The notes beneath the pieces are model-generated. The model did no database searches. It was not told where the DNA came from and saw only the letters and a list, made by a program, of their open reading frames with translations. Shown here piece by piece: positions 11,301 through 21,200 of a stretch of 30,027 nt of DNA. The position numbers and the translations under genes were made by a program. How positions within the stretch are numbered: the stretch's first letter is position 1; each line of letters starts with the position of its first letter. This stretch comes from Cruorifilaria tuberocauda (lineage: Eukaryota; Nematoda; Chromadorea; Rhabditida; Onchocercidae), in assembly GCA_013365365.1 (NCBI GenBank), contig JABVXU010000628.1, positions 1 to 30,027 of the forward strand, in the 5' to 3' direction.

Positions 11301-12950
11301 CGTCATTTCACGGGCTAATTAAGAAATATCAATATTCCTCTTTGAAGATCAAGCATATTTTCTAATTCATATTCACTTGAAGTTTTCACTTGATATATTT
11401 GTTTTTTCTAGACATAAAGTGCAAGTTAATTTTGTTGTGTTTAGACTACGGCGCATATCTCAAAGGACCGAAGCTGTACTTTGGAAAGCACAGGATTTAA
11501 GACCGAAAAGATAATGGATCACGCAACGTTCAGCAGTGATAAAATTTCAGAAGATTCAGGTATTTTAATTTTTTTAATCAATTAAAATGTTCATATAGGA
11601 ATTAGGCACTTTTCTAATGCATTTTTAATTTTCAGCCGGTAAATGCAAATTACGATCATAGTAGCTATTTTCATTTATTAGATTATAGAATCTTCCGGTA
11701 TCATTGCATCGTATATGTTGACTTAACGAATAAAATGATATAATAGACATCGTCGAGAATGAAAAATCGTTCGACAGGGAGATATGAATAATTTGGATGC
11801 GCAGTAAAATTCTTAGTAAAAAACTCTAAATCTTGCGAATGATTAAGAAATTAAATCAAGAAAATTGATGGATCTCTGGCTTTTATTACTCGTATCATTT
11901 TGAACTTGTATTATGGAATGCTTCAGAAATATTATCGAAGACAGAAATGATTATGAAGACATCAATTCCGAAGCAGCTGGAAATGAACACGGTGACGCTG
12001 GCGGAGAAACATCTGAAACCAGTGGATGCTACAAATCTCAGTTTGAGTAGTAATGTTACCGGAGTTCGTCGCTCTGCTTTAATATTTTAGGCAATCTCCC
12101 TGGAACATTCCAAAACTTTTATAACCACCATTACGACATGAAGAAAACTTAAATTTGGAAAGCTTTCTTGACTGGATAAGTGTTTATGACCGCATACTGA
12201 TGAGCATAGCCATCTTATTCTAGTGCTGTTTAGCCAATTATAATGAATTTTGGACCGCGTCCTTCTATCTCTATGTTACTGTAACCTTAGTCATAAACAT
12301 TTCTATGTATTACCAACTAATCTTTTCGAAGAATTGTTTGTAATGCATTTGGTAAGATACGAATCATTCAGCCGATATCTCCAAGATCAAGATTTGCGAA
12401 AACGATCCTATCCCAATTCACTTTATTAAAATTATAGAATGCGGCTATAAGAACTTATGCAAAGGAAAGGGAGCGTGACGTAAATGTTGGGAAAAAGGAA
12501 CCAGTCGTTTTGGCATCACAAACAGATGGAGCAGGTCATTCCTTGCCAACTCGTGAACATATTTGCAAACTTCTACCCCGTGACATCCAGTTTTGTGTAC
12601 ACATGATTGAGAAATATGGAGAAGACTATGAGGCAAATTTTATCTCAATTACTTAGCAATTTTAGTTCGAAAAACTATTCCCACTGTGTCCTGTCCTATT
12701 AAGAGTTTTCGTTTTTAAATATTTTCTGTCAAAATTATCAAGCGTTTGCCAGATATCTACATCAATTGAGTGGCCTCCGATATAATACAAATTGTTTTTA
12801 AATTGTTTTTAGGCGATGGCAAAAGATCAGGGCAATATTTTCCGTGACTCACCAAAAGGCATAGCTCGAAAAATACGAATTTTCAAGGAAAGTCCACAAT
12901 ATGAAACATACTTGAAACAAAAAGCAGGAAAGAACGGTTCAATCGCGTAG
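5350..12950 (+). CDS. Lys/Glu-rich nuclear protein with C-terminal NOP16 domain
   Basis: Thirteen exons join in one reading phase: 5350-5543, 5646-5684, 6030-6084, 6372-6488, 7308-7418, 7532-7750, 9013-9144, 9527-9595, 11194-11283, 11445-11559, 11927-12054, 12438-12632, 12813-12950, giving about 533 residues. The start (MRSQKQVRHV) is basic and has one CNLC pair (Cys48, Cys51) that might bind zinc, but no second pair is visible. Residues about 99-137 are a charged helix (AERQRLREQRRLEKK), and exons 8-9 add another (RRQLDDDRRKKEG). Only the last two exons are recognisable: the NOP16 C-terminal domain, a nucleolar 60S-assembly family. NOP16 proteins are usually about 180 residues, so this is much longer, and their conserved N-terminal part was not found. 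The gene may really be two: a stop at 7871-7873 with AATAAA at 7963 could end an upstream gene. The exon 11 donor (AAT|GTTACC) is weak. A nucleolar or nuclear role is inferred. Confidence 0.5.
6101..6117. repeat. TA dinucleotide microsatellite
   Basis: About eight TA units in the intron after the exon ending at 6084. Simple repeat with no inferred function. Confidence 0.9.
7751..7968 (+). terminator. Alternative 3' end: in-frame stop and AATAAA
   Basis: If the GTATTT donor at 7751 is not used, the frame runs on about 40 codons to a TAG at 7871-7873. An AATAAA lies at 7963-7968, about 90 nt past that stop, a normal place for a polyadenylation signal. This would yield a protein of about 285 residues without the NOP16 domain, either as an isoform or as a separate upstream gene. 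Confidence 0.4.
12438..12950 (+). CDS. NOP16 domain (last two exons of the gene at 5350)
   Basis: This is the part of the gene whose identity is clear. After splicing 12438-12632 to 12813-12950 it reads RDIQFCVHMIEKYGEDYEAM, then AKDQGNIFRDSPKGIARKI and a FKESPQYETYL stretch. NOP16 proteins share this pattern: a helix, a (Y/H)GEDY(K/E)AMA(R/K)D core, then a Q-T/S-P-K-x-I-x-x-K-I segment. NOP16 acts in the nucleolus in large-subunit assembly. Both exons are in phase 0 and the stop TAG is at 12948-12950. The intron between them begins with GC rather than GT. If the upstream exons belong to another gene, the start of NOP16 has not been found: no ATG with a basic N terminus is visible between 11.2 and 12.4 kb. 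Confidence 0.85.
12633..12812 (+). other. GC-AG intron inside the NOP16 domain
   Basis: The conserved protein runs ...GEDYE at 12632 and resumes AMAKD at 12813. The intron begins GAG|GCAAAT and ends TTTTTAG. No GT near the junction keeps the conserved sequence, and reading through hits a stop within a few codons. GC donors are a known minority class and this one otherwise fits the donor consensus. Confidence 0.8.
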
Positions 12951-13499
12951 TCATCCAAAGTCTGGTTCGGCTCGTTTGTTCCTCCTATTAATGTCATAGT
13001 GTGATGCATTATCTCCTTATAAACAATTCCCGGGTCGCGATTATTCTTTAATTCCCATGCTGTTTTTCTGGATAAGCCCTTCTTATTTGTTCCGAACTGG
13101 AGTCCTAGAGAAGTAATTTTAATAACATATGAGTTGAATAATATATTTTTCACTGTTACTGTTTCGAATTTTATAAAACTTCTGGAGCATATATTTCTTC
13201 CCATCAATTCTAGCAAAAATTATGTTGCTAATCAGTTCCCTTTGTTATTTGGTTCAAACTTCTTTATGTATCTTTTCAAGTATATATATAAGAGAGATAA
13301 TGCTCTTTTTGAATTTTAAATTTTTTATCAAATAACGCTCATAAAACATCTTTCCAAATAGAAATGCTTTGAAAGAAACATTTAACAATGTATTCATGTA
13401 CTGCGTTTTGCCGGCATATCTTTATTGTGTCTCTCTCTGGATTCTGTTTTGTCTATTTCGAAAAAAGCTATTAAAGTTTCTAGTTCAGTATATTCATAG

Positions 13500-13621
13500 A
13501 AAACGACCCAGAAGGAAGCACCGACCAAGAAAAAAAAGTAAACAAAATTTCGGAATATTCTTCCTCTGAAGTTCTGGAGAGAGATAAACGATCACCCGAA
13601 AATGCATTAACGCATGTTTGA
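13500..13621 (+). CDS. Possible alternative last exon of the NOP16-domain gene
   Basis: An acceptor (TATTCATAG) at 13499 opens a 40-codon frame to TGA at 13619-13621, reading ENDPEGSTDQEKK then SEYSSSEVLERDKRSPENA. It is hydrophilic and coding-like. It needs one nucleotide from the previous exon, which an AACG|GTTCAA donor at 12936/12937, four codons before the TAG, supplies. The alternative protein would be about 569 residues with a Ser/Glu-rich tail. The donor is weak, so this could be an isoform or a chance frame. Another frame of the same stretch ends Lys-Lys-Lys-stop and is considered less likely. Confidence 0.4.
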
Positions 13622-14029
13622 ACAATTTAATACATTTTTATGTTATAATCTTTTCTAATATCCCTGTATTTGTTAGATTGGTTTTTAGGGATTTATTCAA
13701 GCTGTTCCTAATTCGGTAATGAATCGCGGTCTAACTCGAAGGTTGGAATGTTTTCTACTTATAAATTTTCTAATTTCTTGCTATATAGATTTATATAGTT
13801 CACTCTTTCAAAGCATAAATGTTTGCGTAATGAGTTCTGTCACTTTGAGAAAGTAAACTGATATCACCAGATGACACTTTTGTAAAGCTTGTAAAGGTCC
13901 ATAACTGAATTTGTGTATCTAAATGTAGAATGGGACCACCATCAGAAAGGATTTTGGAGAAAAAAGGCCCCTTTAAACAGCAAGACAAAATTGTATAAAG
14001 CGAGTAAATAAGTTCCTTTCTACTATCAT
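13622..14029. other. Gap between convergent genes
   Basis: About 400 bp between the 3' end of the plus-strand NOP16-domain gene and the stop codon of the minus-strand transferase gene. It should hold both 3' UTRs. No clear AATAAA was seen for either gene near its stop. Confidence 0.6.
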
Positions 14030-16043
14030 TCAAAAGTGCTTTCTTGGTTTGGCATTGAAATTCACCCACTCAGCAGCACCGTTTTCCGGTAGAGGATTTA
14101 GAATAGCAGCACCTTCGAGTAAAAAACTGATATCAACAAAACCAAAGTATATTCGTGTGTCAGGATTTACCATATACAAACAATGACTTGGCAATCGCTT
14201 CTCGCGACAAACCTATAAATAGTTACACTTGAATGTCTTCAAACAATGCAGGTGGATAAATACATGGTTGGAGAGTATTATGACTTTATTAATATGAAAA
14301 AAATAGACACAAGGAAGAGGGATAGTTTTTTCTTTTTATAAGTTTTGTTTAATTTATATTGCAAATTATATAAAAAACCTACTGCAGCATTGTGCATTTC
14401 ATCGATAAATGTTTCTTCTAAGATCCATTCGTCTTGCAGTTTGCCATCTAATGACACAGTAGTTGACGTAATGAAACACCTGGGTCGATACCGTTCCCTT
14501 GGTTCAATATGAAAATTCAGTCGGCTTAAATCTGATAACAGACCCTCTCCGGTTGCCTAAAAGTTCAATAGTTCGCTAAAAAATACATGCAAGGCATTCT
14601 CAAATAAATTATAATGCAGCAAATTTCACAAAATGAAAAATGACAACGAAAATTATAGAAAAAATGAAAATTATAAATTATAAAAATAAACAAAATAGAA
14701 AAGATTCCGGATGTGATAAGAAACTTTGCGGAATTCGTAGGACCATGAGAAATTGCGTGAATTCTACAGAAAGTTCTTCCATATTTCAAGGAGTTTTATA
14801 AAGCTTAAAATAATCTCAAGTGAAAACGATAAATTTACATCTGGAAAACTTTACATGAATTTGGGCTCAACGGTATCACTTAATGCATCAAACTTAAAAT
14901 GCGCCTACTTTAAGAACTGCTTCTTTTAAGCACCAATAGCGATAAAAATAAATCATTTTCATTTGGTCGGTTGCTTGAGTTCTCATCATCTTCAACTCTT
15001 CCGGACCAGCTGATTTCGCCATTGATGTAATATAATCATCAGCCGATTTATTATTTCTTTCTTTATCCAATCTCATGCAATCTACACCAACCTGAAAGTT
15101 TTCCTTAACCATTATTGTGATATGGCAAAAAAACTTGAATTCATGTTAGAAAAAGGTGAAATAGAGATTAAAGTTTCCGTGAATGAAATTAATGGAAATA
15201 TGTAAACAGTTTAGGCCTGCTCAGCAATAAACAAGAATTTTTTTTCTTATAAAATAAGAGAGTCTTAAATACTACCTACCCTTGATGAACAACTACTCGC
15301 AAATGCTACATAATCTCCCTGATGTGACACATTGAAGCCATATTCTGTATTACTTGGACTCATAACATATGGTTTCCCTTTCTCTGTTCGTCCAAATTCA
15401 ATCGTGCTCCATTCTACGTTCGACAAGCGCCTTGTGGCCTATAAATTATTATTCAGAAACTTAGTTGAAAGCTTTTCCACTATATATTCTTGTCTATGTT
15501 TCTCTATAAATAGTTGTTAGAGAGACAGTTGAGGATGTATTTAAAACTGTTAACTCCGAAATAGGACTGCTACAAGTACAAACATGAAACAACCTGACGA
15601 AGAAAAAGACGTCCTAATATTGAGGCAAGCGTATCATCTTTATAACGAAATCTAGCAGCTTTGGCACATTCTTCCTATAATTTTAGAAGATTTAATTCTT
15701 CAAATAATCTTGAATTCCTACCGTTCATTACACTAGGAATTTTCATATAAGCTGTATTTCTCATTTGATAAAGAAAAACGAATCATATGGGCACTTACGT
15801 ATATATAATGAATTACCCTGTTTTATATTACAAATTTAATCTTGATGTTAGCGTACGTTCAATCCTGACCAGCTACTAGAAAAACGCTTATAAAATCAAT
15901 GAACTGGATAATTAATCAGAACAATTACTTACAGCAGTTAACGACTGAACAGCTTTCCGGAAATCTGCTTCGAAATTTAAACTGCTCAGTGTTTCGTTAA
16001 GACTAATTGCCAAGCGATGGCATTTACAGTCTCTCGCCTGCAT
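14030..16043 (-). CDS. AASDHPPT: L-aminoadipate-semialdehyde dehydrogenase-phosphopantetheinyl transferase
   Basis: The enzyme transfers the 4'-phosphopantetheine arm of coenzyme A to a serine of carrier proteins such as the ACP of fatty-acid synthase, in the cytosol; Mg2+ is required. Six exons, all joined in phase 0: 16043-15933, 15674-15594, 15438-15280, 15091-14909, 14556-14383, 14212-14030, giving 296 residues (human protein 309). Family motifs in order: GKPYV at about 85-89, FNVSHQGDYVA at about 100-110, VGVDC at 118-122 with the metal-binding Asp121, and YWCLKEAVLK at 169-178 with Glu174. All key residues expected for an active Sfp-type enzyme are present. The start MQARDC is chosen because it follows a TTTCAG by 9 nt and keeps phase. 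The C-terminal 60 residues are less conserved and their last exon is the least certain part. The gene stands alone: about 2.2 kb separates it from the next minus-strand gene. Confidence 0.95.
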
Positions 16044-16058
16044 TGATAATGACTGAAA
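16044..16058 (-). promoter_or_regulatory. SL trans-splice acceptor of the transferase gene
   Basis: On the minus strand the sequence reads TTTCAG followed by 9 nt (TCATTATCA) and the ATG. A TTTCAG so close to the start codon with no upstream coding exon in phase is the standard appearance of a nematode spliced-leader acceptor. Confidence 0.65.
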
Positions 16059-18279
16059 CATTAGTAGCATTGAAAAGCAAATTCATTTTAATTGTTTTAG
16101 CAAAATGAATGACCAGCCGTGAGTGATACATGCTAATAATAGAGGTCTCGCTGAAATACGAACAAGGATTTTGTTAAAGTGGAATAAAATTCTCATATGC
16201 ATAATAATGAACGACACTCGGTAAGATAAACCAGTCACCATCAAACCAGCCTTAACAAAACGCATAACTCAAAATTATTAATCAGTAGGTCGCAAGAACT
16301 CTCCGATAAACGATAAAATGATAAACATCACGGTGATGCATGCCGACGTATTTCAAACACCTCTTACGTTTCCAATGCAATTGGAGAGGACTTCCTTATC
16401 GGCAATGGGAATGGATTTCACTGATGAGGCCGCTGCACTTTGCCGTACCAAGGACTTCCTCGATTTCCTTCTCGCCACATGTTCATCAGAAACACGTCGA
16501 AAACAGCAGTGATTTCAGCGACGTCCAATGAAGCTAATTACATGTTTGACCATCCATCCGACCAATCGGACACAAAAATCCACCCACTATCCTACCTGTC
16601 TTCACGTATCAATTATAACAATATATTATACTCACTGAGTCAGCATTTTCTTCTAGCCACATGAACCAATAAGAAGCCTTAAAGTCACTATTATTACCAT
16701 GTTACATCGAACTTCTTGAGCGAACCACATAAAAAAATCTCGAGACGTTGTTCAGGGAGTGATATCGCAGCGACGAAAACCAAAAAATGAAGGAGATAAA
16801 AGTTGAACTCGAATCTCATTTCATTAATATTTATGTCCTGAATGTACATTAATGCTTGATACTTTTCAGACAATCTCTTTAGTTTAGCCTGATACGTAAA
16901 TATATTTCGTGTCATTTTGATTAACTCAAAATAAGAAATCCTGGAGTCACAAGAGGTACCTTGTTCAATAAAATTAAGATTAATGTGTCGTACTCTTGAT
17001 AATTAAAATTTTTCCATTGTTTGATTTCTGAACCGTCAATAGTGGTACCAAACACAAGAACAAAAATCGAACAATAAAAGAGAATTTTTAAAGAAGCTCT
17101 GTGAATTAATCCAGTGGACGGGCTTACGTGGAAATTAAAAAAAACAACAGTACAGTACTACATAAAACCTAAATGCATAAATAACCAAATACAAATACAA
17201 TTAATGAACTGCCGAATATACTTTAAAAAAGCCGCAACTGATGTTTGCAAACGCAGAAATTAGACTGCAAAATGGGAAACTCTCCCATTATTTCTATTCA
17301 GAAGAATATGCACTTCAGGAATGTGTAAAATTTAATATACGCACAAAACTATTATAGAAGACAGTGAGACTTCCTTTGCTGAACTGAAACTGAAGACAAG
17401 TGCATAAAGCTACCTCTTCTCCCAATCTTCCATGCCGCAAGAATGATACAGAATTACACTGAGGCACTCACCGAGACACGCTATCCGAACACCACAATTT
17501 TTAGCTAAGACTCGAATTCTTTCAAACGACCAAATTTTTCTAGCCCTTCAAGCCCTACCCCAATATTCGACGCTAACCACACCATTATGTATTTATGTTC
17601 TCCCCACATAGAATGACCAACATCCTCCCCGTCGTCTGTCCTCACAAGATGTCACGCCACATCCGATACATGCCCAACACCTCCACATTTGACACATGAG
17701 CTTCATAATTTCGACAGCTTCCAGAAACTGTTTCCAACTTTATTAATACTTCGCTACCACGTTCCCATACAGCCAGATATGCTTAATTTGTTAGAAGTCT
17801 AATTTCACGATTGTAAATGAAAATGAACTTTAACGATTCAAACTTTGAATCATGAAATTCGTACTCCCAATGAATTTCTTGTCAATACAAGAGGAACAGG
17901 AACTGTTAACAAAGTATCCAACTATCTTCAACATGAAGCAACAAAATATCACGTAATATGGATAACAAAAACGACTTCAATTATTCAACGATGCATTTAA
18001 GGACTATCGAAATACAGTAATAGAGTAAACAAATGACATGATCAAATAGCATCAAATCTTCCCTCTTCCTTATCAAACCAAAACCGGCTAAATAAAAATG
18101 CCTGAAATTTATGAAACAAAGGAAATGATCATCCCTAATCCCGTTTAAAAAGCAAACCCTATGATTGCAGCATTCAGTCGATTCCATATTTTTTCACTCA
18201 ATCGAAATTCAAAATAAACCAATATATTAAAAAGTAACACTTTCTAGCCCAATTCATCGTCGGTCACATATGCTTCTAT
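16059..18279. other. Intergenic region with one ambiguous coding-like patch
   Basis: This separates the transferase gene from the 3' end of the nucleolin-like gene. Most of it is AT-rich and shows no exon-like frames. The exception is 16318-16512, listed separately. The stretch 17400-17720 is richer in C on the plus strand but has stops in every frame examined on the minus strand. Confidence 0.5.
16318..16512 (+). CDS. Possible small protein; direction uncertain
   Basis: I do not recognise this. A plus-strand frame from ATG to TGA encodes 64 residues, including MQLERTSLSAMGMDFTDEAA and a LDFLLATCSSETRRKQQ end; inner ATG codons are also possible. Base composition is less AT-rich than around it. 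The minus strand across 16503-16368 is also open and basic (RRVSDEHVARRKSRKSLVRQ) and ends in a perfect donor (AAAC|GTAAGAG). No acceptor or start was found for the minus reading, and no splice partner for either. Confidence 0.3.
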   Translation: MINITVMHADVFQTPLTFPMQLERTSLSAMGMDFTDEAAALCRTKDFLDFLLATCSSETRRKQQ

Positions 18280-21200
18280 TTAACTGCTTCCGTCACTGCT
18301 TTCCATATTTTCATCTTCTTGATCCTCTTCATCCTCCTCCTCACCATCATCATCGCCATCATTATCATTATTATTATCATCGTCATCGTCATCGCCATCA
18401 ACAACATTATCATTACAATCACTGTCTTTCTCATCATCATCAGCCAATTTTTCGCTCTCTAAATTAACCTTGCTTTGTCCAGGCGAAGTTTTTCCACTGA
18501 CAGCTTTCAACTTCAGTCTTTTAGATATTGTTGCACACTAAAAATACATATTTGAAAAGTAGAAATGGTGAGTACCTTAGCTCATCCAATCTCAGGTTTT
18601 TCCGAAATTTAGTTCCACAACAAAAAATTAAACAAGAGGTTTGAAACCTCAAAAAAAAAATTCAAAGCCTTTAATGAATAGTTATGATTAGGTTCGCATC
18701 ATAAATCAAAAGTCGCTTTATTAGGGTTCTACAATTATGATAATATGAAAATAAAAGATGTGAACCCACCTTCGTTCCAGTTTTTTTCTGCGTAAGCGAT
18801 TCATATTTAAGCAGCATTTTAGGGCCTTCTGTTGTACGCAATTTTGCTTTCTTCGGCTTCGAAATTGAATAAGTATCCTCAAATTCATATTTGTTGTTGG
18901 AATTTACTTAAATCTGATAGGAAATTTTCGGGCTATTCAAGAATACATTTTACAAAAACAAAGAACGATAACAAGTGTTTTAAAAGTAAGTGAAACAAAC
19001 CACTTCCTCAACACCTTCTTCTGAAGATTCAATTCTTTCACCAGTTGTATCGCCATTTATTTCACTTACCTTTGGCATACTTTTTGTTCCCGATTTCGTT
19101 GCGATGTCATTCGACAAATTAGAATTCTGATTTGCTTTTAGCAGTTTTGTCTCATCGGTTATTCCTACAACAATATTATGATAGAGTTAGTTACCTCAGC
19201 TATCAACCTCAGCACTTTACACTTGTGAAGTTGGAAAAAGCGTCTGACATAGAAAATTTCAAGCAGTAAATTATACCATTACCTTTGCGTATTCGGGCAT
19301 ACAGGACGTCAACAGGTACACCGTTAATCTTTAACGTCTTTCCTTTTTCGAACGCTTCCCTGGCTTCCTTTTCGTTACCAAACTGTACGAAACAATATCT
19401 GAAAATTTCATATACTTAATTATAAAAACTTCCCCTTAATAATCAACCAACAAATTGGCTGAAAAAGAGTGAAAAACTCCATACATACATCTCTTCCTTA
19501 AAAAAAGAAAACTTAAGTTGCAGATGAAAATGCAACAGTTTAAAAAATATCTTTAAAAAAGATTCTTTTAAATTTTAAATATAAATAATGAATTCTAGAG
19601 TTGATTGGCTTACAATTTGTTCTTATTTCTGGCCTGCTTTGGGAAACTGATATTGATCGCCTGTTGAAAGATGACTTTCATTTGGTCTTTTGACGTCGAC
19701 GGTGGTAAGCCACCAACAAATAGTTCTAGAGGATTGATGGGTAATTGACTCGTATCCTTTTGAGGGCGCGTTTTTGCCTTTGCTCCACAAAAGTCGACAA
19801 TTAGTGTTCGACCTTCCACGGTTTGTTTTGATATGTCTTCATAAGCCTTCTCACAAAGCTTTTCGCTTGCGAATATTAACCATGCAAAGCTGAATTTTTT
19901 TGGAAGAATATATTTCTAGCAATTAACAGTTATACAATGACCAGATGCAAATATTCCCAAAATGTATTAGCTGAAAAAATATGGAAATCTTATTTGGAAT
20001 TACTGAATGCTTACTTGCGATGCGGCATATGACGCACATAAAGGATGTCATTATGCAGGGACTTCAACTGCCCTAATTTTATGCCTTTTGGTAATCCCCG
20101 CACAAATAGTGATTTTTTGTCGCGCTCTTCTCGCCGTTCTTGTTCTTCTTTAACTACGTCCTTTGCATCTTCCAGCTTAATAGGTTCATTTGTACTGATT
20201 CCAACTCAAAAAACACAACTATCCTTATAGAACAATGTCCTAACAAAATCCATACCTTTAGCACCGGTCCATCTTCCCATTTTCTTTTTATTCCTTTCGT
20301 CTCTTCCTTATTGGAGATTGTATTTGTCTGTTTCTGCGAATCTAACTGAATAAAACACAACCATATTTGTTTAAAGACTAGAGCATCCAATTAACCCAAC
20401 TAATTTTATATGTTCAGTATAGTAGTCAAAACTTTTAAGAATTGTTAGATATTCCTATAAACCAACGGCATTTAATATTTCTACCGTCTCTTCACAAAAA
20501 CAAAATAAATACCATAAAAATCCACAGAGTGTACTGAAAAACAGCTTCTTATTATTACTAGGGCTTCTAAAATAAAATAAGTCCAAATCTAGTAGTAATA
20601 TGTCACTCATAAACAGCAATTATTTCGGGAACAATATAAAAGAAAATATCTCTTTAGTGCCTAAAGATTTTAGAAAAAGAAAGTTTAGAATAAAATCAGT
20701 GGATGCTATCGATCACAACATGAGAAACATCAGACATTACTTTTCGCTCAATTCCTTTACTGTTTTTATTATGAAGCTCTTTCCTGTCCTTTTTGTTTTG
20801 GTTTGTTTCGACTTCTTCCACCATTGACTGGAATTTCAAATTTTTTTCCATAGATAAGTAGAAATTTTTACCGATTCCAACTCAAAAAAACCATCCTCAA
20901 TTTAGAGCAAGCTATTTACAGTAGATGGCTAACGCCCAGCACTTCCCCAAAAAGTCTAATCTCCAGATTCTAAAAATTAACAGTACCACTGAATGGAGAA
21001 TATCCTTTCCTATTATACGTTGATAACTTAAAATTCTTAACAATTACGATTTACTTTTGCAAGTCCTGCTTTGACATTCATCATCGTTCTCTTCGTCTTA
21101 TCTAGTCCTTTGTCTTCATCACTTTCTCTTTCATCGTCATCTGTGATTTCTTCGTCTTCATCTTCATCCTCATCCTCATCTTCATCGTCATCGTCATTTT

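Noticed and set aside
12827..13216. Minus-strand frame of 129 codons
   Set aside because: It overlaps the antisense of the conserved NOP16 exon and has no motif; it is a shadow.
18270..18467. Plus-strand His-rich frame
   Set aside because: Antisense of the Asp-codon repeat in the last exon of the nucleolin-like gene.
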